Source of the DNA: Armatimonadota bacterium
GTDB taxonomy: Bacteria > Armatimonadota > Fervidibacteria > Fervidibacterales > Thermosaccharophagaceae
Length of the DNA: 64,000 nucleotides
Assembly: GCA_025062195.1 (NCBI GenBank)
Contig: JANXAS010000008.1
Span: forward strand, 1 to 64,000
Direction: 5' to 3'
The translations under genes were made by a program, and so were the position numbers. Below are positions 29,100-39,497 of the stretch, piece by piece (the stretch's first letter is position 1; each line of letters begins with the position of its first letter). The notes under the pieces are model-generated. The model worked only from the letters and a program-made list of their open reading frames with translations. It had not been told where the DNA came from and made no database searches.

Positions 29100-29819
29100 T
29101 TATGTCACCCTTATGCCGAACTTCTCCTCAGCTTGTGATGGGAGCACATAAAGCGGCTTAAGTTGAAATATATCATCACCGTGCTTTTCCTTCTCCCAAC
29201 GAAGGCGTGCAAGTTGACCTATGCCCTCAGCTGTCGGGAGCACATGAGCAGCGCAAATAAAACTGCGAGATGCAACGACGTTAGATAGCAACCTGCGCCA
29301 CTCATCTCTCAGTGCGCCGCAGATGATGGTTGGCACATCGCTGCTAATAAGTTCGTTCAACAATATCTCAACATCAACGATGCGTTCACTTTGCAGTGTT
29401 TCCAATTCGCCATGCGCCCTAACAAATGTTGCCGAGTATGCTTCAAGTGGGCGTGTCGGACGGGATGGGTATAGGACAACCAACCTTCTCCCATCAGATA
29501 CGCACGCAAGATGTGCTATGCACTCAAGCGTTCTTATCCCCGTGATCGGCTTGCTGAGTGAATAAGCCATTGCTTTTGCGTATGCAACACCGATGCGTGT
29601 GCTTGTGAATGAGCCTGGTCCTATTGAGACTGCCACAAGAGATATGTCCTTAAGTTGACAGTTAGCTGCTTTGAGCGCTGACTGAGTCAGTTCGGGCAGC
29701 CTGATGAGCAAGTCACGATGCGTCCATGTTAGCAGCATTGCTTTTAAAGACGAGTTATCACACACTGCCACACTGCAAATTTCTCCTGTTGTCTCAATGC
29801 TTAGTATGAGCATGCTCAA
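29100..29819 (-). CDS. tsaB: tRNA threonylcarbamoyladenosine biosynthesis protein TsaB
   Basis: ILSIETTGEICSVAVCD; VSIGPGSFTSTRIGVAYAKAMAYSLSKPITGI. Confidence 0.9.
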   Translation of the reverse strand: MSMLILSIETTGEICSVAVCDNSSLKAMLLTWTHRDLLIRLPELTQSALKAANCQLKDISLVAVSIGPGSFTSTRIGVAYAKAMAYSLSKPITGIRTLECIAHLACVSDGRRLVVLYPSRPTRPLEAYSATFVRAHGELETLQSERIVDVEILLNELISSDVPTIICGALRDEWRRLLSNVVASRSFICAAHVLPTAEGIGQLARLRWEKEKHGDDIFQLKPLYVLPSQAEEKFGIRVT

Positions 29820-30428
29820 TCACTCCTTGCACAGCCGTTTCCAACCCTCGCGCACATCCAAAAGCAATTTTGAATGCCTTTCGCCGTGCGCCAAAAACTT
29901 GACATTTCTTCCAACGCTCTCATGTGACAGGAAAACATCCAAGCGTTCGTTCGGAAGAAGCTGCTTTATATATTCAGCCCACTCAATTACTACGACACCA
30001 CCACGAGATATATACTCGCTAAACGACACCTGCCAATCAATGTCGCTTGGATCAATCCCCTCAAGGCGGTAGGCATCCACATGGAACAAAGGCAGTCTTC
30101 CCGAATACTCACGCACAAGCACAAATGTCGGGCTTATAATGCGCTTTGTTGTCTCAAGACCTTCAGCTATCCCCTGTATGAGCGTTGTCTTACCTGTCCC
30201 AAGCGGTCCATAAAGGGCGACAATATCTCCACCGCAAAGGTATGCCGCCATGCACCTGCCAAGCTTTACCATCTCATCGGCAGTTGCAACATGCACTTCC
30301 CACATGGCTCTATCGCTCCCAAGGTGATGAGTTGTATCTTTCAGCTGGTCACAACTGCATGATTTGCGATGCAGTGCCGAGATGTATTTTGGCATGCATT
30401 GCCGTTTTAGCTTTTTGTCGTCTCCCAC
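29820..30428 (-). CDS. tsaE: tRNA threonylcarbamoyladenosine biosynthesis ATPase TsaE
   Basis: GDIVALYGPLGTGKTTLIQGIAEGL; ISPTFVLVREYSGRLPLFHVDAYRLEG; VVVIEWAEYI; start uncertain (internal ATG possible). Confidence 0.9.
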   Translation of the reverse strand: MGDDKKLKRQCMPKYISALHRKSCSCDQLKDTTHHLGSDRAMWEVHVATADEMVKLGRCMAAYLCGGDIVALYGPLGTGKTTLIQGIAEGLETTKRIISPTFVLVREYSGRLPLFHVDAYRLEGIDPSDIDWQVSFSEYISRGGVVVIEWAEYIKQLLPNERLDVFLSHESVGRNVKFLAHGERHSKLLLDVREGWKRLCKE

Positions 30429-31063
30429 TAACGGGTTGCTTGCCGCAACACAAAAACTGTAAAGCGCAAACAGGTTTGGTGACAGTCGCCGCGAACTTAA
30501 GCGAAGATGGCGTGCAGCTTATCCGCAGTTTAACCCATTCGTGATGCAAATGGCAGTGGCAAAAGCATTCCGATAGAAATTTTCATATTCAGGGCGTTGT
30601 TCGGAGATGTTTGTAGTAACGCACGGAACACAATGGAACGACATAAAAGGTGCTAAAGCGCCATCGCTTCGCGGCTAACCGCCAGCTTTTCCGAGGTCTA
30701 TAATAGGGCACGAAATGAAGTGCCCTCAAGGAAGCCGGGGACGCTACACTGCTATCGCTTCACGGTGTGCTGTTAACTTTTAGGCGACAAGGTGTGTGAA
30801 TCCATGGCTGAAGCTTCTCCTTTGGGATGAGAGCAAAATTTGGCGGGGATGACTTTATCTATGAGCTTTCTGATCTAAAGTTTGCAAGGCGCAAAGGAGA
30901 AATGCGGCGCCATTAAAGTGGAGCACGGGAAAGGAGGCATAGAGTGAGCTGAACGCCGCACTGCTACCGTTTCATGTCTGACTGCGAACTATGCCTTTGC
31001 AGGATGACTATGTCACATTGATTTTTGAGATGGCGTTACAGTTATAGCTTTCAATGTTAAGGA

Positions 31064-32677
31064 GTGGTGAATGATTTGCGATGGCTCCAGATCGGTTTGA
31101 AGCGTTTGTCGGATGAAGCGCTAATGCGAATAGCTATTTGGCTTACTCTGTTGCTTTGTGCCGCATTTGGTTTTATTGTCGCCTGTCCAGCAATACCTCT
31201 CGGTGTAGTTGGCGAGTGGGTATTGGAACGCAAACTTGCATCGCTTTCAAGTTGCATTCCTATGATGCTTGCAGTTGTGCTCATTATCTTTATCGCGTGG
31301 CGGCTCGTTTCATCATACCCGAAAAGCATCGGCTACTCCGTTTTTGCTCATATGCTCCTCTTCATACCTTTCATAATGCTCAAACTCGCTGCTCAAATGG
31401 CAGAGCCGCCGCATAGGAATCCGATATCTTTTGCGACATACATTGCAGTAAGCCCGATAGCCACATCTTACTTCACGGCAGCCCGTGATGCCGAGCGTGA
31501 GGGTTGGTTGAATGTCCTGCAAGGTTACGATGAGTTTATGCGCCGCCAGCCAGTTCACGCAGCAACTCATCCTCCGGGAATGCTCATGCTATACAGCCTC
31601 ATCAGGGTCACAACTTACAACTCAAGTTGGTTACAGCATATGGCATACGATGTGCTTGGTGGCAGGTGGATGATTTACGATCATATCTACATTGTGCGCA
31701 GGTTGCTCGGGATATCGGTTGAGCCGTGGGAATTGGCAGCAGCATTCTTAAGCTCTGCTCTCATGCTGTTTATGGGGGCTTTGGCACTGCCGTTTGTTAT
31801 ATACGGAGCTTTGATGCTTTCTAATTGCGCCTTAGGTAATGCTCCCAATGCAAACGCTCCATCCTGTGACATTTGCGCCTGTAGAGTGTGGCTTTCGGGC
31901 GCGTTTGCAGCGATGCTATACTCGTTCTCACCGGGACAGCTTGCCTACGGTATTTCACCAGACCAAGCGCTCACATTCATCTCCGCAGTTGGTGCAGTGT
32001 GCATTTGTGTGTGGATGATTAAGCCCGAATTCAAGTTTGCGCTCGCGCTTTGTGGCGTGGTCAGCTTCGTCGGTGTTATTTGCAGCTTTAAATTCCTGCC
32101 CGTAGTTGGGGTGTGGGTGATTTGGATAGTCGGTGCGATTTGGTGTGCATCGTCCAATGATGCGTGGAATGTTATCTCAAAGGCTATTAAGTCACTCCTG
32201 TGGCTTGTCATCCCGATGCTCTCCCTTGCTCTGCTTTTTGCCATCCTCTTTAATTTTGATTGGCTCAGCGCATTCTCAGTGGCTATGCGTGCACATAGTG
32301 AGCAAGCTGCGTCCGCAACTCGCACTTACTGGAAATGGGCTATAGTCAACTTGATTGAATTTGGCATTTCGCTTGGTCCAGCAACTGTTGCGCTGCTCAA
32401 AATTTGCTTTTTGCGCTCCATCACGCGAATGAACTTGATGTCCTTTTTGCCGTCCCTTTCATCAGCTGCAATAATTCTCCTGCTTGATGTGTTTGGCGTT
32501 GTTCGCGGCGAGGTCTCACGAATTTGGCTCCCATTTATGCCTATGCTCATAATCGGAGTTGCGTCTGGCGCGAATTTTTACAGCCATTGGCATTTGCCGT
32601 TCATCATCCTTTCAGCATCACAAGCAGCAATTGGCATTTTGGTCAGGGCAATGGTTGATTCGGTAAGACCTTGGTGA
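31064..32677 (+). CDS. Polytopic membrane protein, function unknown
   Basis: 537 aa, many TM segments, VHAATHPPGMLMLYSLIRV; loosely like GT39/PMT-type membrane proteins. Confidence 0.75.
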   Translation: MVNDLRWLQIGLKRLSDEALMRIAIWLTLLLCAAFGFIVACPAIPLGVVGEWVLERKLASLSSCIPMMLAVVLIIFIAWRLVSSYPKSIGYSVFAHMLLFIPFIMLKLAAQMAEPPHRNPISFATYIAVSPIATSYFTAARDAEREGWLNVLQGYDEFMRRQPVHAATHPPGMLMLYSLIRVTTYNSSWLQHMAYDVLGGRWMIYDHIYIVRRLLGISVEPWELAAAFLSSALMLFMGALALPFVIYGALMLSNCALGNAPNANAPSCDICACRVWLSGAFAAMLYSFSPGQLAYGISPDQALTFISAVGAVCICVWMIKPEFKFALALCGVVSFVGVICSFKFLPVVGVWVIWIVGAIWCASSNDAWNVISKAIKSLLWLVIPMLSLALLFAILFNFDWLSAFSVAMRAHSEQAASATRTYWKWAIVNLIEFGISLGPATVALLKICFLRSITRMNLMSFLPSLSSAAIILLLDVFGVVRGEVSRIWLPFMPMLIIGVASGANFYSHWHLPFIILSASQAAIGILVRAMVDSVRPW

Positions 32678-33002
32678 CGGCACTATAGCGTATGCATTCT
32701 GACCAAGGTTCACGGGTATGATGCAGATGCCAATTTGTTTTCTCATATTCAACACCGCCAGCACCGCCACTGTTTACCCATCGCTGTTTAAGCTCGTGGG
32801 CATGATGGGATGCTAATTTGGTTTCATAGTGCTGTTGGTATTGTCGTCCTTCCGTCACTTTTAGGCTAAGGGCATGTTGCTCTAGCTGCGGGCATAGTCG
32901 TCAAAATGGATAAGGTGGCATGGCATACAGTATGCTCATATGCAACTAAAACGGTGTTATGGCTGCGCAAATACACTGCCTCAAAATGGGAGGCATTTAG
33001 CC

Positions 33003-35900
33003 GTGGGAGTCCGATACATCACGATTAGAGGTGCAAGGCAGCATAACCTGAAGAACATATCGCTCAAGCTTCCGAAGGAAAAGCTCATTTGCATCACCGG
33101 CATAAGCGGCTCCGGCAAATCTTCGCTCGCATTTGATACCATTTACGCTGAGGGCGAAAGAAGGTATGTTGAATCGCTGTCAGCTTATGCACGCCAGTTC
33201 CTTGAGCGAGTGGATAAGCCTGATGTGGACTTCATAGACGGTCTATCTCCAGCTATCTCAATTGACCAAAGGGTTGCTTCCCACAACCCTCGTTCAACTG
33301 TTGCCACAGTGACGGAGATTTATGATTACCTTCGCCTGCTATACGCAAGGGTTGGCGTGCCTCATTGCCCAAGCTGCGGTCGAAAAATATCGCGCCAGTC
33401 AATTGATCAGATTGTTGACCAAGTGATGTCACTTCCTGAGGGGACAAGAATTTATGTCCTTGCACCACTCGTGCGCGGTCGTAAGGGAGAATACAGGCAC
33501 TTGTTTGATGAGATAAGAAGGCAGGGCTTCGTCAGGGTCCGCGTTGATGGTGTTGTCAGGGATGTGAATGAGGAAATTGAGCTTGATAGATACAAGCTTC
33601 ACTGGATTGAGGTTGTGGTTGACAGGCTTGTCATAAATGATCAGGTTATGGGCAGGCTTACAGACTCAATTGAAACAGCGCTCAAAGCCGGACAGGGTTA
33701 TGTGATCATTCATCGGCTCGATGATGCCGATGGAAGCGATCTTATGTTCACGGAGCATTTTGCCTGCCCAGATTGTGGTATTAGCATCGGCGAACTTCAA
33801 CCGCGCAACTTCTCCTTCAACAGCCCATATGGTGCGTGTCCGCATTGCGATGGCTTGGGGTCAATAGCTGAGTTTGATCCCGAGCTTGTGATACCTGACA
33901 AGCGCCTCTCAATTGCCGAGGGCGCTATTGTCCCTTGGAGGAGTTACACGAGCAACTACAAGCGTGAGATACTAAAAGCCCTTGCAAAGGCTTACGGCTT
34001 CTCCATACACACCCCTATAAAAGATCTCACCGAGGAACAGCTTAACGCTATCCTTTATGGCGCTGACAGGGCTGTGCAAGTTACTTATGTCAATCGCTAT
34101 GGCAGGCTGCGCACCATCACCACTTACTTTGAGGGCGTCATAAACAGCTTGCAGCGGGATTACGATGAGGGTGACGATGAATGGCGTGAGCACTTGCGCA
34201 GATTTATGAGGGCAAGACCCTGTCCAAAGTGCAATGGTGCAAGGCTGAAGCCAGAGAGCCTCGCTGTGAAAATAAACGGTTGGAACATAGCCGACGTTTG
34301 TAAGCTAACCGTCAAAGAGGCTTTGAACCTATTTGAGAATTTGGAGCTGCCGGAGCGGCAGCAAATTATAGCGCATGAGATGCTCAAAGAGATACGCAAC
34401 CGCCTTCGCTTTCTCGTTGATGTCGGCTTGGACTACCTCACGCTTGACAGGGAAGCTTCAACGCTCGCTGGCGGTGAGGCACAACGCATAAGGTTGGCAA
34501 CGCAGATAGGTTCTGGGCTTACAGGTGTCCTGTATGTGCTTGATGAACCGAGCATAGGGTTGCATCCGAGAGACAACAGAAGGCTGATTGAAACTTTGAA
34601 AAGGTTGCGTGACATGGGAAATACCGTCATCGTCGTTGAACACGATGAGGATATGATTCGCAGCGCTGATTTCATAGTTGACCTTGGACCTGGTGCCGGC
34701 GAGCACGGAGGATATGTTGTGGCGACCGGCACAGTTAATGACATCATCAGCTGCGAGGAATCAATCACAGGAAAATACTTGAGTGGCGAATTGCATATAC
34801 CGATACCTGAACGCCGTCGCCAGCCAACTGATAAGTGGCTCATTATCAAGGGCGCAAGGGAACACAACCTCAAGAACATAGATGTGCGCATACCGCTTGG
34901 TCTGTTCGTTTGCGTGACGGGTGTTTCAGGCTCCGGCAAAAGCACGCTCATGATTGACATCGTTTACAACAGGCTCGCATACTTGCTTCACCGCGCAATA
35001 ACACGCTGGGGCGACCACGATGAGATATTGGGCATCGAACACATTGACAAGGTGATAAACATTGACCAGTCGCCAATTGGTAGGACACCGCGCTCTAACC
35101 CAGCAACATACACCGGCGTATTTACTCACATAAGGCAGCTGTTTGCGCAAACGCGTGAAGCAAGGGCAAGGGGATACAAGGCTGGCAGGTTTAGCTTCAA
35201 TGTTAAGGGTGGTAGATGTGAGGCATGTCAGGGTAGTGGTGTCATCAAAATTGAGATGCACTTCCTGCCCGATGTCTATGTCACATGTGATGTTTGCAAG
35301 GGGAAGCGATACAACCGTGAGACACTTGAAGTCACATATAAGGGCAAGAACATCTCAGATGTGCTTGACATGACCGTCGATGAGGCACTCCAGTTCTTTG
35401 AGAACATCCCTCAGATAAGGCACATACTGCAAACACTCAGCGATGTTGGATTGGGTTACATAAAGCTTGGGCAACCGGCAACCACACTCTCCGGCGGCGA
35501 GGCACAGCGTGTCAAACTCGCTGAGGAATTGTCGCGCAAGAGCACGGGTAGAACTCTTTACATCCTTGATGAGCCAACTGTTGGATTGCACTTTGCCGAT
35601 GTGCATAAACTTTTGGATGTGCTTCATCGCCTCGTTGACGCTGGCAATACAGTCGTAGTCATTGAGCACAACCTTGAGATCATCAAGACCGCCGATTGGA
35701 TAATTGACCTTGGACCCGAAGGTGGTGATGGCGGTGGATATGTCATCGCTGAAGGTCCACCAGAAGCCGTAGCTGAAGCCGAAAATTCATACACAGGGCA
35801 GTTCCTCAGGCGCGTCCTTAAGAAGCATTGCAAGCTAAGAACAAACGAGAGAAAGAAGAGCAAACAGCCAACAGACGCTCACAGGCTCAGTGCAGGCTAA
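33003..35900 (+). CDS. uvrA: Excinuclease ABC subunit A
   Basis: [63 protein letters not shown]; two ABC modules; zinc-finger CXXC pairs; GTG at 33003 downstream of GGGAGG. Confidence 0.97.
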   Translation: MGVRYITIRGARQHNLKNISLKLPKEKLICITGISGSGKSSLAFDTIYAEGERRYVESLSAYARQFLERVDKPDVDFIDGLSPAISIDQRVASHNPRSTVATVTEIYDYLRLLYARVGVPHCPSCGRKISRQSIDQIVDQVMSLPEGTRIYVLAPLVRGRKGEYRHLFDEIRRQGFVRVRVDGVVRDVNEEIELDRYKLHWIEVVVDRLVINDQVMGRLTDSIETALKAGQGYVIIHRLDDADGSDLMFTEHFACPDCGISIGELQPRNFSFNSPYGACPHCDGLGSIAEFDPELVIPDKRLSIAEGAIVPWRSYTSNYKREILKALAKAYGFSIHTPIKDLTEEQLNAILYGADRAVQVTYVNRYGRLRTITTYFEGVINSLQRDYDEGDDEWREHLRRFMRARPCPKCNGARLKPESLAVKINGWNIADVCKLTVKEALNLFENLELPERQQIIAHEMLKEIRNRLRFLVDVGLDYLTLDREASTLAGGEAQRIRLATQIGSGLTGVLYVLDEPSIGLHPRDNRRLIETLKRLRDMGNTVIVVEHDEDMIRSADFIVDLGPGAGEHGGYVVATGTVNDIISCEESITGKYLSGELHIPIPERRRQPTDKWLIIKGAREHNLKNIDVRIPLGLFVCVTGVSGSGKSTLMIDIVYNRLAYLLHRAITRWGDHDEILGIEHIDKVINIDQSPIGRTPRSNPATYTGVFTHIRQLFAQTREARARGYKAGRFSFNVKGGRCEACQGSGVIKIEMHFLPDVYVTCDVCKGKRYNRETLEVTYKGKNISDVLDMTVDEALQFFENIPQIRHILQTLSDVGLGYIKLGQPATTLSGGEAQRVKLAEELSRKSTGRTLYILDEPTVGLHFADVHKLLDVLHRLVDAGNTVVVIEHNLEIIKTADWIIDLGPEGGDGGGYVIAEGPPEAVAEAENSYTGQFLRRVLKKHCKLRTNERKKSKQPTDAHRLSAG

Positions 35901-35911
35901 ACAGCAATCGC

Positions 35912-36058
35912 TCTTTACCACAAACCTTTTTGTAAAGTTCGTAGTTAGCCACGAAGCGAAAGCGAAGTGGCAGCCTAAATTGTCCGTCGTCTAATTTTTG
36001 ACAGCGCTACGCTTTGCCTCGTGCCTTACTACGAACAAGTTGAACAAACAAACTTTCG
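35912..36058. repeat. Dispersed imperfect inverted-repeat element, copy B
   Basis: CTTTACCACAAACCTTTTTGTAAAGTTCGTAGTTAGCCACGAAGCG ... CCTCGTGCCTTACTACGAACAAGTTGAACAAAC. Confidence 0.75.
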
Positions 36059-36084
36059 TCACTTAGAGGGCGAGGTTGCTTGTG

Positions 36085-36243
36085 AGCCAAAAGCTTTGTT
36101 TGTTAAGGTTCGTAGTTAGCCACGAAGCGAAATGGCGTTAAGTTGGTGCAATGTGCGGTGTCATCATTTCACTTTGCGCTCACATTGACGGCGCTGGCTT
36201 TGCTCCGTGCCTTACTACGAACCAACAAAAACAAAAACTTTCG
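36085..36243. repeat. Dispersed imperfect inverted-repeat element, copy C
   Basis: AGCTTTGTTTGTTAAGGTTCGTAGTTAGCCACGAAGCG ... CTCCGTGCCTTACTACGAACCAACAA. Confidence 0.8.
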
Positions 36244-36262
36244 GGTGAAGAGAGCAGGTTCG

Positions 36263-36306
36263 CTCTTCACTGCAAACTTTGTCGGTTAGGTTCATAGTTA
36301 GCCACG
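36263..36306. repeat. Partial copy D (left end only) of the inverted-repeat element
   Basis: CTCTTCACTGCAAACTTTGTCGGTTAGGTTCATAGTTAGCCACGG; no matching right end found. Confidence 0.6.
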
Positions 36307-36310
36307 GCTA

Positions 36311-36329
36311 CCGTCGGCTGAGCCGACGG
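36311..36329. repeat. Short perfect hairpin
   Basis: CCGTCGGC-TGA-GCCGACGG. Confidence 0.7.
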
Positions 36330-36507
36330 CTTCTTATGGGCACGCTGATGGAGTGCTATGACCCATTTGTGCTTATAGCGTGTGGCGGACAATTTCGTCC
36401 GCTCGTTCTGAAGCGGTAGCGTGCTCTCACGGCGTGCGCTGCAAAATGTTTAACACACCAAATTTTGGGGAGGTGAAAAGGGCGCTCTACACTGCGCCCG
36501 TTATTCT

Positions 36508-36717
36508 ATGGGTGATAATGTCTTGAGAGCCATCTTCAGGGGTAAGGTTTATGAGTTTGAAGAGGAGAAAATGAAGGTTAGGGAGTTGCTTAAGCGGCTA
36601 AACCTATCACCAGAGAGCACACTTGTAGTTCGTGACAATGAAGTGCTCACCGAAGACGAACTTTTGAAGCGCGGCGATGAGGTGCGCATCATAAGCGCCA
36701 TATCGGGAGGAAGTTAA
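36508..36717 (+). CDS. MoaD/ThiS-family sulfur carrier, TtuB-like
   Basis: Beta-grasp-like 69 aa ending IISAISGGS; immediately upstream of ttuA-like gene. Confidence 0.8.
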   Translation: MGDNVLRAIFRGKVYEFEEEKMKVRELLKRLNLSPESTLVVRDNEVLTEDELLKRGDEVRIISAISGGS

Positions 36718-36819
36718 TAAGAAGCCATTGGGGCATATAATGCTCCATAAGAAGGGGTGGACTATTTTCAATTCACACTTACATTGTCTGTATGGTCACA
36801 TTGCTCGGGAGGACAGACG

Positions 36820-37851
36820 ATGGGCTACAAGTGCAAGCTGTGTCCAAGCAAAGCCGTCATTTACATGCGCCAGCATAGGCTCGCGCTGTGCAGCGGTTGC
36901 TATGTGCAATGGTTTGCCAAGCAGACACAGCGCTCAATATCGGAGATGAGGATGCTCAGAAGGGATGAGCGTGTTCTCGTGGCGGTCTCTGGCGGGAAAG
37001 ACAGTTTAAGTCTATGGTATGTCTTAAGCGAACTCGGTTACGATGCCGAAGGGCTTTACATTGATTTGGGTATCAGCGATTTGGGCTATTCGGAAAGAAG
37101 CAAGACTTATGCGATGCATCTTGCGGATAAGCTCATGCGTCCGCTGCACATTGTCTCTGTATCTAAAAGCGTGGGCAAAGCGATACCGGAGTTGGTGCGC
37201 CGAAGTGACCGCTCACCATGCTCACTCTGTGGCTTAATCAAGCGATACATCATGAACAGGTTTGCTATTGAGGGCGGGTTTGATGTGTTGGCTACTGGTC
37301 ACAACTTAGACGACGAGGCTGCAACTTTGCTTTCAAATGTCCTTCACTGGCAAGTTGGCTATCTGGCGAGACAGTCGCCTATCCTCATGGAGCGAGACGG
37401 CTTTGTAAGGCGCATCAAGCCATTTTATCGGTTCACCGAGAAGGAGACAGCGCTTTATGCGCTGCTAAATGGCATTGCTTATATTGAGGATGAGTGCCCA
37501 TACTCGGTTGATGCAACAACTATTTTTCTCAAGGGCATTTTGAATCAACTTGAGGAGCGCATGCCCGGCACAAAGTTGCAGTTCTACAATAACTTTCTTG
37601 CACACGCAAGGGAGCTGTTTGAGCGTGAGCAAGCCCCGAAGGTGCAACTTAGGCAGTGCTCAATTTGCTCAATGCCAACTGCTGAATGTGTGTGCGCATT
37701 CTGCAGAGCGATAGAAAGGGTTGGAGGCACATTTGTTGGCTTGAATGTGGTGCGATATGAGCCGAAGCAGTGTGGGGCATCTTCTCAAAGCACAAAGGCA
37801 GCAATGACAGCTGAAGGTGATGACAATGGTGAGCAATGCCGATTGGCATAA
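36820..37851 (+). CDS. ttuA: TtuA-like tRNA 2-thiolation ATPase
   Basis: MGYKCKLCPSKAVIYMRQHRLALCSGCYVQWF zinc finger; VLVAVSGGKDSLSLWYVL PP-loop; RSPCSLCGLIKRY; ATGHNLDDEA; C-terminal CSICSMPTAECVCAFC; SD GGGAGGAC before ATG 36820. Confidence 0.88.
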   Translation: MGYKCKLCPSKAVIYMRQHRLALCSGCYVQWFAKQTQRSISEMRMLRRDERVLVAVSGGKDSLSLWYVLSELGYDAEGLYIDLGISDLGYSERSKTYAMHLADKLMRPLHIVSVSKSVGKAIPELVRRSDRSPCSLCGLIKRYIMNRFAIEGGFDVLATGHNLDDEAATLLSNVLHWQVGYLARQSPILMERDGFVRRIKPFYRFTEKETALYALLNGIAYIEDECPYSVDATTIFLKGILNQLEERMPGTKLQFYNNFLAHARELFEREQAPKVQLRQCSICSMPTAECVCAFCRAIERVGGTFVGLNVVRYEPKQCGASSQSTKAAMTAEGDDNGEQCRLA

Positions 37852-38494
37852 TAAGCGTAGTCGTGGAGGGCGAGCGCACAATGGGAGTGAGTTCTCTCAC
37901 TATTTTGTTGAGCGCCCGCAGGTTGAGCATCGTCCAAAGGTAATATGCGCGCGCCTTCGCGGGAGGATGTTTTCATTTCACACCGATAAAGGTGTGTTCG
38001 CAAAGGACTATATTGACTTGGGGACAAAGAGGCTGATTGAAATGGTGGAGTTGCCGGAGGAGGGTGACATCCTTGATTTGGGGTGTGGGTATGGCGTTAT
38101 TGGGATTGTGGCGGCAGCGTGCAATCCGAAGGTAAGGGTATGGATGGTTGATATCAACGAACGAGCAGTAGCGCTTGCAAAGAAGAATGCTAAGGCATGT
38201 GGTTTGAAGAATGTGCACATACTTCACGGCGACGGTTTTGAGCCGCTGCCGGAAGAATTGAAGTTTGACGCCATACTATCAAACCCGCCAATGAGAGCCG
38301 GTATGAGGGTCGTTATGGGGATGCTCCGAGGGTCGCACGAGCGCCTCAAGCCAAACGGCACTTTATGGATAGTTGTAAAGACAAGTCAGGGTGCAAAGCG
38401 CTTGCAACGCATACTCCAAGATATGTTTGGCAATGCCGAAACCGTAGATAGGCATGGCGGTTACAGGGTGATTAAGGCGACGAAGCGCAGTTGA
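37847..38494 (+). CDS. RsmC-like class I SAM-dependent methyltransferase
   Basis: EGDILDLGCGYGVIGIVAAA; FDAILSNPPMRAG; HYFVERPQVEHRP; ORF open from 37817, start uncertain. Confidence 0.87.
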   Translation, partial: HNKRSRGGRAHNGSEFSHYFVERPQVEHRPKVICARLRGRMFSFHTDKGVFAKDYIDLGTKRLIEMVELPEEGDILDLGCGYGVIGIVAAACNPKVRVWMVDINERAVALAKKNAKACGLKNVHILHGDGFEPLPEELKFDAILSNPPMRAGMRVVMGMLRGSHERLKPNGTLWIVVKTSQGAKRLQRILQDMFGNAETVDRHGGYRVIKATKRS

Positions 38495-38590
38495 AATTTA
38501 ACACCCAGCGCCATTGCCACAAAATTTGGATACCATACCAGCAGCTGGCAGCCATCGCAGGATAATTATATCATTCAAAGTCGATGCCAC

Positions 38591-39295
38591 ATGTGCGTTC
38601 TGCACATAAAGGCTTTTGGAAAAGGGATGGATAAGATGGTTTACAACTTACCGCCGTTGGAAGAGTCGCATCGGTATGGCGGTTGGCTAAATGCGTTCGT
38701 TCAAACATGGCTTGGTGCCTGTTTTCGCCCACTGGATTTCTTTTACTCAGTTGGCAGGGGGGTTAGCTTAAGTGAGCCACTTCTGTTTGGGATGATCATG
38801 GGATGGGTAGGTGCGTTTCTATCGTCGCTCATTTCGCTCATCTTTAACATCCCGATGTTTTGGTTTTTGAGGGCGATTGGTGGCGAGCAGGTATCAACTG
38901 CTCATGCCATGATGTCTCAAGTTGCATGGGTCGTAGTCTACGCGTTTTTTGGTTGGCTATTTGCCCTGCTTGGGATTTCGCTAAGTGGTTTGATCCTGCA
39001 TCTTTTGCTTTATCTCCTTGGCGGCGCGAGCAAAAGTTTGGCTACAACCTGCCGAGTAATTGGATACGCATGGGCGCCTCAAATCTTCAACATAGTGCCA
39101 TTTGTTGGTCAATTGGTCTCGTTCATCTACATAGTCATCTTGGAAATCATTGGCTTAGCACACGCTCACGAAACGGAATACTGGCGTTCTGCCATCGCTG
39201 TTCTTTTGCCGATATTGCTTGGCTGTTGTTGCGCAGTTGTTCTGATAGGTTACCTTGCAGTTTTATTTGCGGGGCTCGCAACCGCACCGCATTAA
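38591..39295 (+). CDS. Yip1-family membrane protein
   Basis: Central hydrophobic domain with GGASKSLATTCRVIGYAWAPQIFNIVPFVG. Confidence 0.7.
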   Translation: MCVLHIKAFGKGMDKMVYNLPPLEESHRYGGWLNAFVQTWLGACFRPLDFFYSVGRGVSLSEPLLFGMIMGWVGAFLSSLISLIFNIPMFWFLRAIGGEQVSTAHAMMSQVAWVVVYAFFGWLFALLGISLSGLILHLLLYLLGGASKSLATTCRVIGYAWAPQIFNIVPFVGQLVSFIYIVILEIIGLAHAHETEYWRSAIAVLLPILLGCCCAVVLIGYLAVLFAGLATAPH

Positions 39296-39497
39296 CTGTC
39301 TTGGAAGGCAAATCAATTGTATTGTCGTGGCTTACCCAAGACGGTCGTTAACGGCCATCGCTAAAAGAGGATAAGGCTACAATTTGTTTTTTCAGAATTC
39401 CTCCGCCCACAAGTGGCAATGCTACAAGATGAGCGAATGGTTTTGGGTTTATCCACAATGGTGGCGTAAGAATCCCGCATTGTCATGATGTAAAATC

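Noticed and set aside
34433-34960. 175-aa minus-strand ORF
   Set aside because: Antisense shadow of uvrA.
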